In this document: positions 10,121-18,069 of the stretch, piece after piece
How positions within the stretch are numbered: position 1 is the stretch's first letter
How the letters are laid out: every line of letters starts with the position of its first letter
Source of the DNA: Bacteroidaceae bacterium
Lineage (GTDB): Bacteria; Bacteroidota; Bacteroidia; Bacteroidales; Bacteroidaceae
DNA length: 64,000 nt
Direction: 5' to 3'
Assembly (NCBI GenBank): GCA_017547165.1
Contig: JAFYQK010000016.1
Coordinates: 47,170 to 111,169 of the forward strand
Translations under genes and position numbers: made by a program
The notes under the pieces: model-generated
Told to the model about the DNA's origin: nothing
Seen by the model: only the letters and a program-made list of their open reading frames with translations
The model's database searches: none

Positions 10121-10603
10121 TCACTTCTTTAAGTTTTTCAACGTATCTTCGGTTAGGCGGTATATCTTCCATTCGTCCAGAGAGGTGGCACCCATGGATC
10201 GGTAGAAGTCTATGCTGGGTTGGTTCCAATTGAGGCACACCCATTCCATTCTGCCACATTTGCGCTGACGGGCTATGCGGGTGAGCTCGAGAAAGAGGGC
10301 TTGGCCATAACCCTTGCCACGGTGCTCGGGCTGGACATAGAGGTCTTCCAGATAGAGACCGCTTCTGCCCATAAAGGTGGAGAAGTTGTGAAAGAACAGG
10401 GCAAAGCCTACTTCACGACCATTCTCTACGGCAAAGAGAACCTCGGCACGGTGCAGGTCGAAGAGTTGCTGCTCGAGGGTGTGGACATCGGCAACAACCT
10501 CGTCTTCCATCTTCTCGTATCGGGCTATGCCACGGATGAAGTCGAGGATGAGGGGTGTGTCCTGACGCTCGGCCTTGCGGATGTGGAATATATTGTTGTT
10601 CAT
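10121..10603 (-). CDS. GNAT family N-acetyltransferase
   Basis: A 160-aa acetyltransferase. The acetyl-CoA loop is in VQPEHRGKGYGQALF, and the C-terminal NQPSIDFYRSMGA segment resembles spermidine/diamine N-acetyltransferases. The substrate is not certain. It is the last gene in line after fucP, separated by 86 nt that contain a hairpin, so read-through from the fucose operon is possible but it is probably not part of the pathway. Confidence 0.85.
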   Translation of the reverse strand: MNNNIFHIRKAERQDTPLILDFIRGIARYEKMEDEVVADVHTLEQQLFDLHRAEVLFAVENGREVGFALFFHNFSTFMGRSGLYLEDLYVQPEHRGKGYGQALFLELTRIARQRKCGRMEWVCLNWNQPSIDFYRSMGATSLDEWKIYRLTEDTLKNLKK

Positions 10604-10626
10604 GAGGTTTGGTATTAAAAATATAA

Positions 10627-10653
10627 TTCCGTAGCCAAAAATTGACTACGGAA
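10627..10653 (-). terminator. Hairpin after fucP (probable terminator)
   Basis: An 8-bp perfect stem (10627-10634 with 10646-10653) in the gap after fucP. On the minus strand it is followed by T-rich sequence. It may end or attenuate the fucose transcript before the acetyltransferase gene. Confidence 0.5.
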
Positions 10654-10689
10654 ATGGGGGAGTGTTTGTGGTTGTTTTGCTTTACGTTC

Positions 10690-11979
10690 TTACTTTGCTG
10701 CCTTCCTGTACGAGCGGATGCCGTAGATGGATATTACGAAGAAGCATATCAGTGGCAGGACAAACGACACGTTGACAGCGGGATGGCCATAGATGACGCC
10801 CATGTCGATGATGGTGCCCTGTATGGGGGGCATGAGTGCTCCGCCCACGATGGCCATAACGAGGAACGCTGCACCGAGCGAGGTGTCCTGGCTTTCTACA
10901 TTCTCCAGAGCTATACCATAGATGGTGGGGAACATGAGCGACATGAAGGCCGAGATGCCTACGAGGCAATACAAACCTGGCATGCCCACGATGAGGATGG
11001 CACCTGCGGTGCAGAGCATGGCTCCGATGCCGAAGATTGTGAGAAGCATGCGCGAGTTGACATACTTCATAAGGAAGGTGCTGATGAAACGGCTACAGAG
11101 GAACATGCTCATGGCAAAGATGTTGTAGTTCTGTGCCGTGGCCTTGTTGATACCCAGATTGTCGGCATACTGGATGATGAAGGTCCATACCATAATCTGT
11201 GCGGCAACATAGAAGATCTGTGCCATTACACCTTCGCGGTAGATGGTGTTGTTCCAGAGGCGCCCCAGGGTGGCCAAGGCAGAATCCTGCTTAACGTCGG
11301 CAGAGGTCTGTGGCATCTTCTTGATGGCGATGATGATGAACATGACGAGCACCACGACGCCAAGCATAACATAGGGGTCGCGAATCTCTGCCAAATCGTG
11401 CACACGGATGTCGGCCTTCTCTGCCTCGCTGAGGGTGTGGAAGATGATTTCGCCAGCCTCGTTGCGACGGTCGGACCACAGGGAGGGCAATACCACCAGT
11501 GATGCCACTGCCATGCCGGAGAGCGAACCCATGGGGTTGAAGGCTTGTGCCAAATTGAGACGGCGAGTGGAGCTTTCCTTGCTGCCTAGCGAGAGGATGA
11601 AGGGATTGGCGGTTGTCTCAAGGAATGCCAAACCGAAGGTGAGGATGTAGAGCGAGAGACAGAAGAATAGGAAGTTCTGCATGGATGCGGCTGGTATGAA
11701 TAGGAATGCACCGATGGCATAAAGTCCTAATCCTAAGAGTATTCCGCTCTTGTAGCTAAACTTTCGGATGAAGAATGCTGCGGGCAGGGCCATAGTGGCA
11801 TATCCGCCATAGAATGCGCACTGTACCCAAGAGGCTTCGAAGGCCGAGAGCTCCATCACCGTCTGGAATGCTGCCACCATAGGATTGGTGATATCGTTGG
11901 CAAAACCCCAGAGCGCAAAGAGCGAGGTGATGAGGATGAAGGTGATGAGATACTTCTTTTCTACAAGTTTTTCTTTCAT
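10690..11979 (-). CDS. fucP: L-fucose:H+ symporter FucP
   Basis: A 429-aa MFS permease of the FHS family, twelve membrane helices, importing L-fucose with protons across the inner membrane. Marks are SLFALWGFANDITNPMV in the first helix, the ATANPFI-type segment LETTANPFILSLG and NLAQAFNPMGS. It is the last catabolic gene of the minus-strand fucose operon, 44 nt after the mutarotase gene, with a small hairpin between (11997-12012). The fucose assignment rests on both family and operon. Confidence 0.92.
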   Translation of the reverse strand: MKEKLVEKKYLITFILITSLFALWGFANDITNPMVAAFQTVMELSAFEASWVQCAFYGGYATMALPAAFFIRKFSYKSGILLGLGLYAIGAFLFIPAASMQNFLFFCLSLYILTFGLAFLETTANPFILSLGSKESSTRRLNLAQAFNPMGSLSGMAVASLVVLPSLWSDRRNEAGEIIFHTLSEAEKADIRVHDLAEIRDPYVMLGVVVLVMFIIIAIKKMPQTSADVKQDSALATLGRLWNNTIYREGVMAQIFYVAAQIMVWTFIIQYADNLGINKATAQNYNIFAMSMFLCSRFISTFLMKYVNSRMLLTIFGIGAMLCTAGAILIVGMPGLYCLVGISAFMSLMFPTIYGIALENVESQDTSLGAAFLVMAIVGGALMPPIQGTIIDMGVIYGHPAVNVSFVLPLICFFVISIYGIRSYRKAAK

Positions 11980-12023
11980 GGTTTATGTTAAGGTTTCAGG
12001 CATGTGTGCCTGTGTGGGATGGG

Positions 12024-12410
12024 TTAATAGAGATGGAAGATGCGTTCCATCAGTTGCCACTTCTCTGCCGAGGACATGCCGGCCTTTACCAACTGGAACT
12101 CTGCCATGTAGTCCTCCCATTCGGCTTGACGGGGAAGGGTGCCAAGGCGTGCCATGGCGGTGTCCCAGTCAAAGTCTATGGGGGTCTCCACTATCATGAA
12201 CAGGCGTGTGCCCAGCAGGTAGATTTCCATCTCCAGGATGCCCACCTGGCGAATGCCTTCGGGGACTTCCTTCCAGATGTGTTCCTGGCTATGACGGCGA
12301 CGATACTCGGCTATGAGTTCGGGATTGTCGCGAAGGTCCAGCGTCTGGCAATAGCGCTTGACAGGACCGTGGTATTCTTGTACGGGATAACCGTTCTTGG
12401 GATTTTCCAT
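12024..12410 (-). CDS. L-rhamnose/L-fucose mutarotase (RhaM-like)
   Basis: A 128-aa small protein of the L-rhamnose mutarotase family, which interconverts alpha and beta anomers so that the isomerase gets its substrate. Visible marks are RYCQTLDLRDNPELI, YRRRHSQEHIW and the MFMIVET-like strand LFMIVETPIDFDWD. Inside a fucose operon it most probably acts on L-fucose. A tandem repeat occupies the gap between it and the kinase gene. Confidence 0.85.
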   Translation of the reverse strand: MENPKNGYPVQEYHGPVKRYCQTLDLRDNPELIAEYRRRHSQEHIWKEVPEGIRQVGILEMEIYLLGTRLFMIVETPIDFDWDTAMARLGTLPRQAEWEDYMAEFQLVKAGMSSAEKWQLMERIFHLY

Positions 12411-12429
12411 AGGGGTAAAAGGTTTTTCG

Positions 12430-12492
12430 GAGTAATCAGAATATTCAGAGTAATCAGAGTAATCAGAGTAATCAGAGTATTCAGAGTATTCA
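12430..12492. repeat. 9-nt tandem repeat, seven units
   Basis: Seven head-to-tail 9-mers: GAGTAATCA, GAATATTCA, three more GAGTAATCA, then two GAGTATTCA. It lies between the mutarotase and kinase genes inside the fucose operon. Such arrays change copy number by slippage; here it would alter the intercistronic spacing, not a protein. Confidence 0.9.
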
Positions 12493-12509
12493 GAGATTTT
12501 CGTTAATCG

Positions 12510-13931
12510 TTAGTCATTCGTTGGTTCGAAGATTCGGGGTGTTACGCTACGGCGTACCACTTCGCGAAGTTCGCTCATGTCGGCAACCTCGCCAGAGGCC
12601 ATGGCCTGAACCAGGATATTGCCCATAGCGGTAGCCTCTACGGGTCCTGCCCATACGGGGATGCCCAGGGCATCGGCGGTGAACTGGTTGAGGAGGTCGT
12701 TCTGCGAACCGCCTCCTATGATGTGGAGGCGCTTGGGCATTTCGGGCAGGATGTCCTTAACTCCGTCGATGGCCTCCTTGTACTTTGTTGCCAGGGAGGT
12801 GAGGAGGCAACGTACAATCTCGGCCTTGGTTTGTGGTACCTGTTGTCCGCTCTGTGCGCAATAGTTGCAGATGGCCTTTTCCATGGATGCAGGATTCATG
12901 AAGGCAGCATCTGCCACGGGGATGATGCTGGAGATCTGTGCCTTTTCAGCAGCGGGGAGTATCACGCCAAAGCTCTGCTCCTCGCCACGTTCCTTCCACT
13001 CTGCCATGAGGCACTGCATAATCCAGAGACCTGTGATGTTCTGCAAGAAGCGGATACGGCCACCCACACCGCCCTCGTTGGTGAACTCGGCCTTGCGGGC
13101 TTCTTCTGTGAGGATGGGCTCGGGCAATTCGAAACCAAGCAAAGACCATGTGCCTGAACTGAGGAAGGCCATGGCACCATCGCCCTCGATGGCAGGTACG
13201 GCGGCTACGGCAGAGGCTGTGTCGTGCGAACCTACGGCAATAACCTTTATCTGGCCAAGACCTGTCTCCTCAGCAATATCGTCGCGAAGTGAACCGCGAA
13301 CGCTACCGGGCATGACTATTTCGCCAAATATCTTCTTGGGCAATCCCAAAGCCTCGATGGTTTCCCACGACCACTCTCTGCCCTTGGCATCAAGGAGTTC
13401 GGAGGTGGAAGCTATGCAGTACTCGTTGTTGGCTTTTCCGGTGAGGAAATAGCTGAACAGGTCGGGCATGAACAGAAGGTGCTCGGCTGACTCGAGCTGG
13501 GCAGTGCCCTTGATGCTGAGCAGCTGTGCCAGAGTGTTTATCTCCATCACCTGAATGCCGGTGGTGGCATAGTGCTCGGTGGGGGAGAGTGTCTCAAAGA
13601 GTTTCTCAGTCATGCCGGCGGTGCGTGCATCGCGATAGCATACGGGATTGCCAATAAGCTGGCCGTCGCGGTCAATCAAACCGAAGTCCACGCCCCAGGT
13701 GTCCACACCAATACTTTCAACCTCGTAACCCTTTGCGGCCGCTTTCTTCAGGCCTACTTTCATGTCCTCGAACAGGGCAGGAAAATCCCAATGGACATGG
13801 TTGCCAAGGCGAACCTGACGGTTGCCGAAACGATGAACCTCCTCCATGACGAGCTTGCCATCCTGGAGCCAACCGGCTATAACACGACCACTACCGCCAC
13901 CGAAGTCTGCGGCAAGATATACTTTGCTCAT
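12510..13931 (-). CDS. fucK: L-fuculokinase (rhamnulokinase-type FGGY kinase)
   Basis: A 473-aa FGGY carbohydrate kinase. The N-terminal phosphate loop is ADFGGGSGRVIAG, with GVDTWGVDFGLID, the SHDTASAVAAVP motif and the late IIGGGSQNDLLNQ ATP site. By sequence the protein is closer to RhaB-type kinases, but its place between fucA and the mutarotase/fucP makes L-fuculose the expected substrate, yielding L-fuculose 1-phosphate. Rhamnulokinase activity cannot be excluded from sequence. Confidence 0.88.
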   Translation of the reverse strand: MSKVYLAADFGGGSGRVIAGWLQDGKLVMEEVHRFGNRQVRLGNHVHWDFPALFEDMKVGLKKAAAKGYEVESIGVDTWGVDFGLIDRDGQLIGNPVCYRDARTAGMTEKLFETLSPTEHYATTGIQVMEINTLAQLLSIKGTAQLESAEHLLFMPDLFSYFLTGKANNEYCIASTSELLDAKGREWSWETIEALGLPKKIFGEIVMPGSVRGSLRDDIAEETGLGQIKVIAVGSHDTASAVAAVPAIEGDGAMAFLSSGTWSLLGFELPEPILTEEARKAEFTNEGGVGGRIRFLQNITGLWIMQCLMAEWKERGEEQSFGVILPAAEKAQISSIIPVADAAFMNPASMEKAICNYCAQSGQQVPQTKAEIVRCLLTSLATKYKEAIDGVKDILPEMPKRLHIIGGGSQNDLLNQFTADALGIPVWAGPVEATAMGNILVQAMASGEVADMSELREVVRRSVTPRIFEPTND

Positions 13932-13959
13932 TCTTGCTACTTAAAATATTAAATACGGT

Positions 13960-14013
13960 ATGGGTATAGGAGTGTAGCGTGTGTGTTCGCAACATTCTTC
14001 TGCCTATACCCAT
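13960..14013. promoter_or_regulatory. Intergenic hairpin between fucA and fucK
   Basis: A perfect 11-bp inverted repeat (13960-13970 with 14003-14013) around a 32-nt loop in the 123-nt gap between fucA and fucK. There is no T-run after it on the minus strand, so it looks more like an mRNA processing or stability element than a terminator. The function is inferred. Confidence 0.5.
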
Positions 14014-14054
14014 TCGCTTGTTTATCAGTTAATGTTCTACACAATAGGTATGTA

Positions 14055-14702
14055 TTACTGCTGCAGGGGAGTCTTCTTACCCAGAACGTAGATGTCCAGA
14101 TCCTCAATCTCATGGGGAGTGAGCACGGAGTAATCACCACCTGTCTGAACGATGATGCGACATGCCATCTCAAAGAACATGGCACGTTCGAAAGCCTGGT
14201 CAAAGTCCTTACCACATACCACCTGACCGTGGTTGGTGAGCAGGATGGAGTTGTGGTCCTTCATAGCCTCTACAACGGCGGCAGCCAACTCGGGAGAACC
14301 GGGACGGAGGTAGGGGATAACGGGTATCTCGCGACCAACGTGGCAGGGAACCTCGGCAGTTACATTGTAGTTCTCGGGCTTCTTCTTCATGCAGGATACT
14401 GCAGTAGCATAGGGAGACTGGAAGTGCAGTACCACGTTTACATCGGGACGCTCGCGGAGCACACCCAGGTGGAAGCCGCTCTCCATAGAGGGCTTAACGC
14501 CGTTGAGAACCTCGCCGGTAGCTACAACGCACTGGGAAACCTTCTCCTTCTGGATGGTGGGAACCCAAGAACCTGTACCTGATACGAGTGCCTCCTCGCC
14601 AATGCGCCAAGAGAGGTTGCCACTGCTGCAAACTGTCAAACCAGCATCGCCCACGCGGTGAGCTTGCTTGATGAATTCTTCAATATGGAGATTTGTAATC
14701 AT
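14055..14702 (-). CDS. fucA: L-fuculose-1-phosphate aldolase (class II)
   Basis: A 215-aa class II aldolase splitting L-fuculose 1-phosphate into DHAP and L-lactaldehyde. The SSGNLSWR phosphate loop, VSGTGSW, the PSMESGFH segment with the base glutamate and the TNHGQVV histidine are present. The zinc site reads VVLHFQSPYATA: aligned with E. coli FucA (HxH, His92/His94), the first His is kept but the second is Gln. It lies between fucO and fucK in the operon, which supports its function. Confidence 0.9.
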   Translation of the reverse strand: MITNLHIEEFIKQAHRVGDAGLTVCSSGNLSWRIGEEALVSGTGSWVPTIQKEKVSQCVVATGEVLNGVKPSMESGFHLGVLRERPDVNVVLHFQSPYATAVSCMKKKPENYNVTAEVPCHVGREIPVIPYLRPGSPELAAAVVEAMKDHNSILLTNHGQVVCGKDFDQAFERAMFFEMACRIIVQTGGDYSVLTPHEIEDLDIYVLGKKTPLQQ

Positions 14703-14777
14703 ATTATTTAAATTATTGTAACCCAGTATTATGTGATTATTGAATTAAAGTTTAGGTTTAGTATGCTTAGGTTTGGT

Positions 14778-15932
14778 TTAAAGCACTTTCTCGTAAAGTC
14801 CCTGGATTATTTCCTTGTTCACGAAACGGGGATTTCCTGGTGTGCACACATCGGCTGCAGCAGCTGTGGCAAGACGGTCGAGATCTTCTGCCTTGATGCC
14901 CAGGTCGGAGAGATGCTGAGGAATGCCAACGCGGATGGCCAACTGGCGTACTGCCTCTACGGCAGCCTCCGCTGCTTCCTCGTCGCTCATGCCAACGGAG
15001 TAAACATTCATTGCCTTGGCAATCTGTACATACTTGTCTATGGCAGCAGGCATGTTGAATTCCATCACCGTGGGCAGAAGCAGAGCGTTTGCCACACCAT
15101 GAGGAATGTCGAAGATAGCTCCCATAGGATGTGCCATGCCATGAACTACACCAAGACCCACATTGGAGAATGCCATGCCGGCAATGTACTGAGCTACTGC
15201 CATGCCATTACGTGCTTCGGCATTCTGTGGCTCGTTGACGGCGGTCTCCAGATAGCGTGCTATCATCTCGATGGCCTTCAACTCGAACATGTCGCTCATC
15301 TCCCAAGCACCCTTGGTGATGAGACCTTCGATGGCATGTGTGAGAGCATCCATACCTGTGGCAGCAGTGAGACTGCGGGGTAGGGTGTACATCAGCTCGG
15401 CATCTACAATGGCCATGATGGGGATGTCGTTGGGATCCACGCACACCATCTTCTTCTGATTCTCCTCGTCGGTGATGACATAGTTGATAGTCACCTCGGC
15501 AGCAGTACCTGCGGTGGTGGGAAGTGCGATGATGGGCACTGACTTCTTCTTGGTGTCGGCCACGCCTTCAAGAGAAACAACATCGGCAAAGTCGGGGTTG
15601 TTGGTAATGATACCTACGGCCTTGGCGGTATCCATAGATGAACCACCACCGATGGCGATGATAAAGTCGGCACCTGACTTGGCAAAGGCCTCAACACCAG
15701 CCTTCACGTTGGAAACGGTGGGGTTGGGTTTGATTTCGCTGAATACCTCATAGGGGATATTGGCTCCCTCAAGAACCTTTAGCACCTTGTCAGCAACACC
15801 AAACTTGATAAGATCCTTGTCTGTTGCTACAAAAGCCTTCTTGAAACCAAGGCGGGCAATCTCCTGAGGCAATACCTCGCGAGCACCTGGACCGAAGTAT
15901 GAAACTTCGTTAAGTATAAAACGGTTGATCAT
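14778..15932 (-). CDS. fucO: Lactaldehyde reductase FucO (iron-dependent alcohol dehydrogenase)
   Basis: A 384-aa group III alcohol dehydrogenase that reduces L-lactaldehyde to 1,2-propanediol, re-oxidising NADH during anaerobic fucose use. It has the nucleotide-binding GGGSSMDTAKA loop, metal ligands in MDALTHAIEG and in GVVHGMAHPMGAIFDIPHG. The frame opens at 16001, but the ATG at 15932 gives the family start MINRFILNEVSYFG. It is the second gene of the operon, after fucI. Confidence 0.92.
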   Translation of the reverse strand: MINRFILNEVSYFGPGAREVLPQEIARLGFKKAFVATDKDLIKFGVADKVLKVLEGANIPYEVFSEIKPNPTVSNVKAGVEAFAKSGADFIIAIGGGSSMDTAKAVGIITNNPDFADVVSLEGVADTKKKSVPIIALPTTAGTAAEVTINYVITDEENQKKMVCVDPNDIPIMAIVDAELMYTLPRSLTAATGMDALTHAIEGLITKGAWEMSDMFELKAIEMIARYLETAVNEPQNAEARNGMAVAQYIAGMAFSNVGLGVVHGMAHPMGAIFDIPHGVANALLLPTVMEFNMPAAIDKYVQIAKAMNVYSVGMSDEEAAEAAVEAVRQLAIRVGIPQHLSDLGIKAEDLDRLATAAAADVCTPGNPRFVNKEIIQGLYEKVL

Positions 15933-15965
15933 TGTATCTATATTTAAGGTAATATTTATAAAAAG

Positions 15966-16017
15966 GGGTTGAAAAGGCGGTGCTGTGTTTGTTGTGTGCA
16001 TCTTGCCTTTTCAACCC
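15966..16017. promoter_or_regulatory. Intergenic hairpin between fucI and fucO
   Basis: A perfect 13-bp inverted repeat (15966-15978 with 16005-16017) around a 26-nt loop in the fucI-fucO gap. It resembles in size the hairpin between fucA and fucK. A role in mRNA stability or differential expression is inferred. Confidence 0.5.
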
Positions 16018-16030
16018 GATGTTTGATTAA

Positions 16031-17806
16031 TTACTTATAGATGGGACCATAGGTCTGACATGCTCTGTAGTCAGAACCCTCCTTGTCCATGCCGAATGCA
16101 TTCCATGATGCGGGACGGAAGATGTTCTCTTCAGGAACATTGTGCATGCACACGGGGATGCGGAGCATAGAGCACAGAGTGATGAGGTCGGCACCGATGT
16201 GGCCATAGCTGATGGCACCGTGGTTAGCTCCCCAGTTGTTCATTACAGAATATACATCCTTGAAGGGAGCCTTTGTCTCGTCCAAACGAGGAACGAACCA
16301 TGTTGTGGGCCATGTGGGGTCGGTACGCATGTTCAGCACCTCGTGGATTTCGGGATCTACGTCGGCTGTCCAACCCTCGGCAATCTGCAGAACGGGACCA
16401 AGACCCTTGATGAGGTTTAGACGAGACATGGTAACGGGCATGCCACCCTTGGAGAGGAAGTTGGAAGAGAAACCACCACCACGGAAGTAGTCGCGGTCGG
16501 CTGGCATCCAGTTGGTGTTCTTCAAGCAACCCTCAACATCGGCCTCGGTCATTTCCCATGCGGGCTTCATGCAGGGCTCGCCCTTAGCATTGGTGCTGGC
16601 ACCTGTAGCATCGAGAGTGGTAGCACCAGAGTTGATCAAGTGAATCATACCGCCAGAAGCCAAACCTGTCAACTCCTTGCCAGTTACGCGCTTAACAGCC
16701 TCGGGGCTCCAGTATGTACGAACGTCGGAGAACATCTGGCCGCAACCTGTCAGCAACTTGCCAAAGAGCATAGCCACGGCATTGCATGCATCGTTCTCGG
16801 TGGCAACTACATAAGCCTCGCGGATACCGTTCCAGTCAAATGTGCTGCAGAGCAGTGCCTCGGTGAAGTCACCATTGGGCTTCCAGTCTGTCCACTGACG
16901 CTGACCCTGGAAACCTGCTGCAATAGCATTGTGGCCGATAGCTTCTTCCTTGAAGCCCATTTCCTTGAGCTTGGGGTTGCCGAGCATGAGGTCGCGGATG
17001 ATGAGAGTCATCTTGACAACGAATTCCCAGTCGGAATCCTTGCCGGCGCGGTCCTTCTGCTTTTCGGGACGGTTCTTGTCCCAACCTTCATTCATCTTGC
17101 AGTACTTCTCTGTCCATGCCATAGCCTTGGCATACTCCTCATGGTCGTAAATGCCTTCATCCATGCGGCGGAGAATTTCGGTCTCGTCCACGCTCTCGTT
17201 GCGCATGCCCAGATATTCCTGGAAGAAGTTCTGGTCAACGATACTGCCTGCGATACCCATGCACTGGCTACCAACAGAGAGATAACTCTCGCCACGCATT
17301 GTAGTAACAGCAAGTGCGGCACGTGCCCAACGGAGGATCTTCTCCTCTACATCAGCGGGGATGGTGTTGTCGGCCAAGTCCTGAACATCATGGCCATAGA
17401 TGCCAAATGCAGGGAGCCCCTTCTGTGCATGACCAGCCAATACGGCAGCCAGATATACGGCACCTGGACGCTCTGTGCCATTGAAACCCCAAACGGCCTT
17501 GGGCCAATGAGGATGCATATCCATAGTTTCTGAACCATAGCACCAGCATGATGTCACTGAGATAGTGGCACCTACGCCCTCGCGCTCGAACTTAGCCTGA
17601 CAAGCAGCAGTCTCTGCCACACGGCCGATTGTGCCATCAGCAATAACGCACTCAACGGGAGTACCGTCGGCATGCTTCACGTTGGCTGAAATCAATTCTG
17701 CAACAGCCTTTGCCAGATTCATGGTCTTCTCTTCAAGACTCTCACGCACGCCACCCTGACGACCATCAATAGTGGGGCGAATACCAATTTTGGGATACTT
17801 GCTCAT
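16031..17806 (-). CDS. fucI: L-fucose isomerase FucI
   Basis: A 591-aa Mn2+-dependent isomerase converting L-fucose to L-fuculose; the length equals that of known FucI hexamer subunits. Typical stretches are [18 protein letters not shown] at the start, [24 protein letters not shown] and [14 protein letters not shown] (carrying metal-binding acidic residues), and the C-terminal [18 protein letters not shown]. It is the first gene of the six-gene fucose operon, reading away from the secreted fucosidase, with a -7 box about 86 nt upstream. Confidence 0.97.
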   Translation of the reverse strand: MSKYPKIGIRPTIDGRQGGVRESLEEKTMNLAKAVAELISANVKHADGTPVECVIADGTIGRVAETAACQAKFEREGVGATISVTSCWCYGSETMDMHPHWPKAVWGFNGTERPGAVYLAAVLAGHAQKGLPAFGIYGHDVQDLADNTIPADVEEKILRWARAALAVTTMRGESYLSVGSQCMGIAGSIVDQNFFQEYLGMRNESVDETEILRRMDEGIYDHEEYAKAMAWTEKYCKMNEGWDKNRPEKQKDRAGKDSDWEFVVKMTLIIRDLMLGNPKLKEMGFKEEAIGHNAIAAGFQGQRQWTDWKPNGDFTEALLCSTFDWNGIREAYVVATENDACNAVAMLFGKLLTGCGQMFSDVRTYWSPEAVKRVTGKELTGLASGGMIHLINSGATTLDATGASTNAKGEPCMKPAWEMTEADVEGCLKNTNWMPADRDYFRGGGFSSNFLSKGGMPVTMSRLNLIKGLGPVLQIAEGWTADVDPEIHEVLNMRTDPTWPTTWFVPRLDETKAPFKDVYSVMNNWGANHGAISYGHIGADLITLCSMLRIPVCMHNVPEENIFRPASWNAFGMDKEGSDYRACQTYGPIYK

Positions 17807-17891
17807 AGTGTATTAGATTTATTTTTATGATATTATATAAAGGTAAAAAATATTCAATGCTATTAGATAATAATATTGAGTAAATGCGTAA

Positions 17892-17899
17892 CAAATTTA
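17892..17899 (-). promoter_or_regulatory. -7 promoter box of the fucose operon
   Basis: TAAATTTG on the minus strand, fitting TAnnTTTG, about 86 nt before the fucI ATG. No clean -33 box or operator palindrome was seen. Confidence 0.5.
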
Positions 17900-17961
17900 C
17901 AAAAAAAAGTAGAAATATTTATGTATTAAGAAATAATTTTATTGAATATGATTAAAAATCA

Positions 17962-17981
17962 TTTTTTTTTTTTTTTTTTTT
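17962..17981. repeat. Homopolymeric T20 tract upstream of the fucosidase gene
   Basis: Twenty consecutive T residues on the plus strand, ending 15 nt before the -7 box at 17997. The usual -33 position (about 17973-17976) falls inside the tract, so length change by slippage would alter promoter spacing. Confidence 0.95.
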
Positions 17982-17996
17982 CTATTATAAATAGTT

Positions 17997-18004
17997 TATC
18001 TTTG
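17997..18004 (+). promoter_or_regulatory. -7 promoter box of the fucosidase unit
   Basis: TATCTTTG, 65 nt before the fucosidase ATG, fits TAnnTTTG well. Confidence 0.65.
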
Positions 18005-18069
18005 CAGTAGAATAGTCCGAAAAATATAATTTTAACCTAATCTATAATTTTTTTTACAACAATTAATTT

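Noticed and set aside
10642-11502. Long plus-strand ORF of 286 codons opposite fucP
   Set aside because: It is the antisense shadow of fucP. Its His/Asp-rich translation is not protein-like, and the minus-strand frame matches a well-known transporter.
12430-12492. CRISPR-like array
   Set aside because: Units are 9 nt, head to tail, without spacers; no cas gene is present in the window.
11985-12506. Plus-strand ORF ending in a repeated FRVIRVIRV pattern
   Set aside because: The pattern is just the 9-nt tandem repeat translated, and the rest is antisense to the mutarotase gene.
16640-17533. 297-codon plus-strand ORF inside fucI
   Set aside because: Antisense shadow of fucI, whose minus-strand frame is unmistakable.
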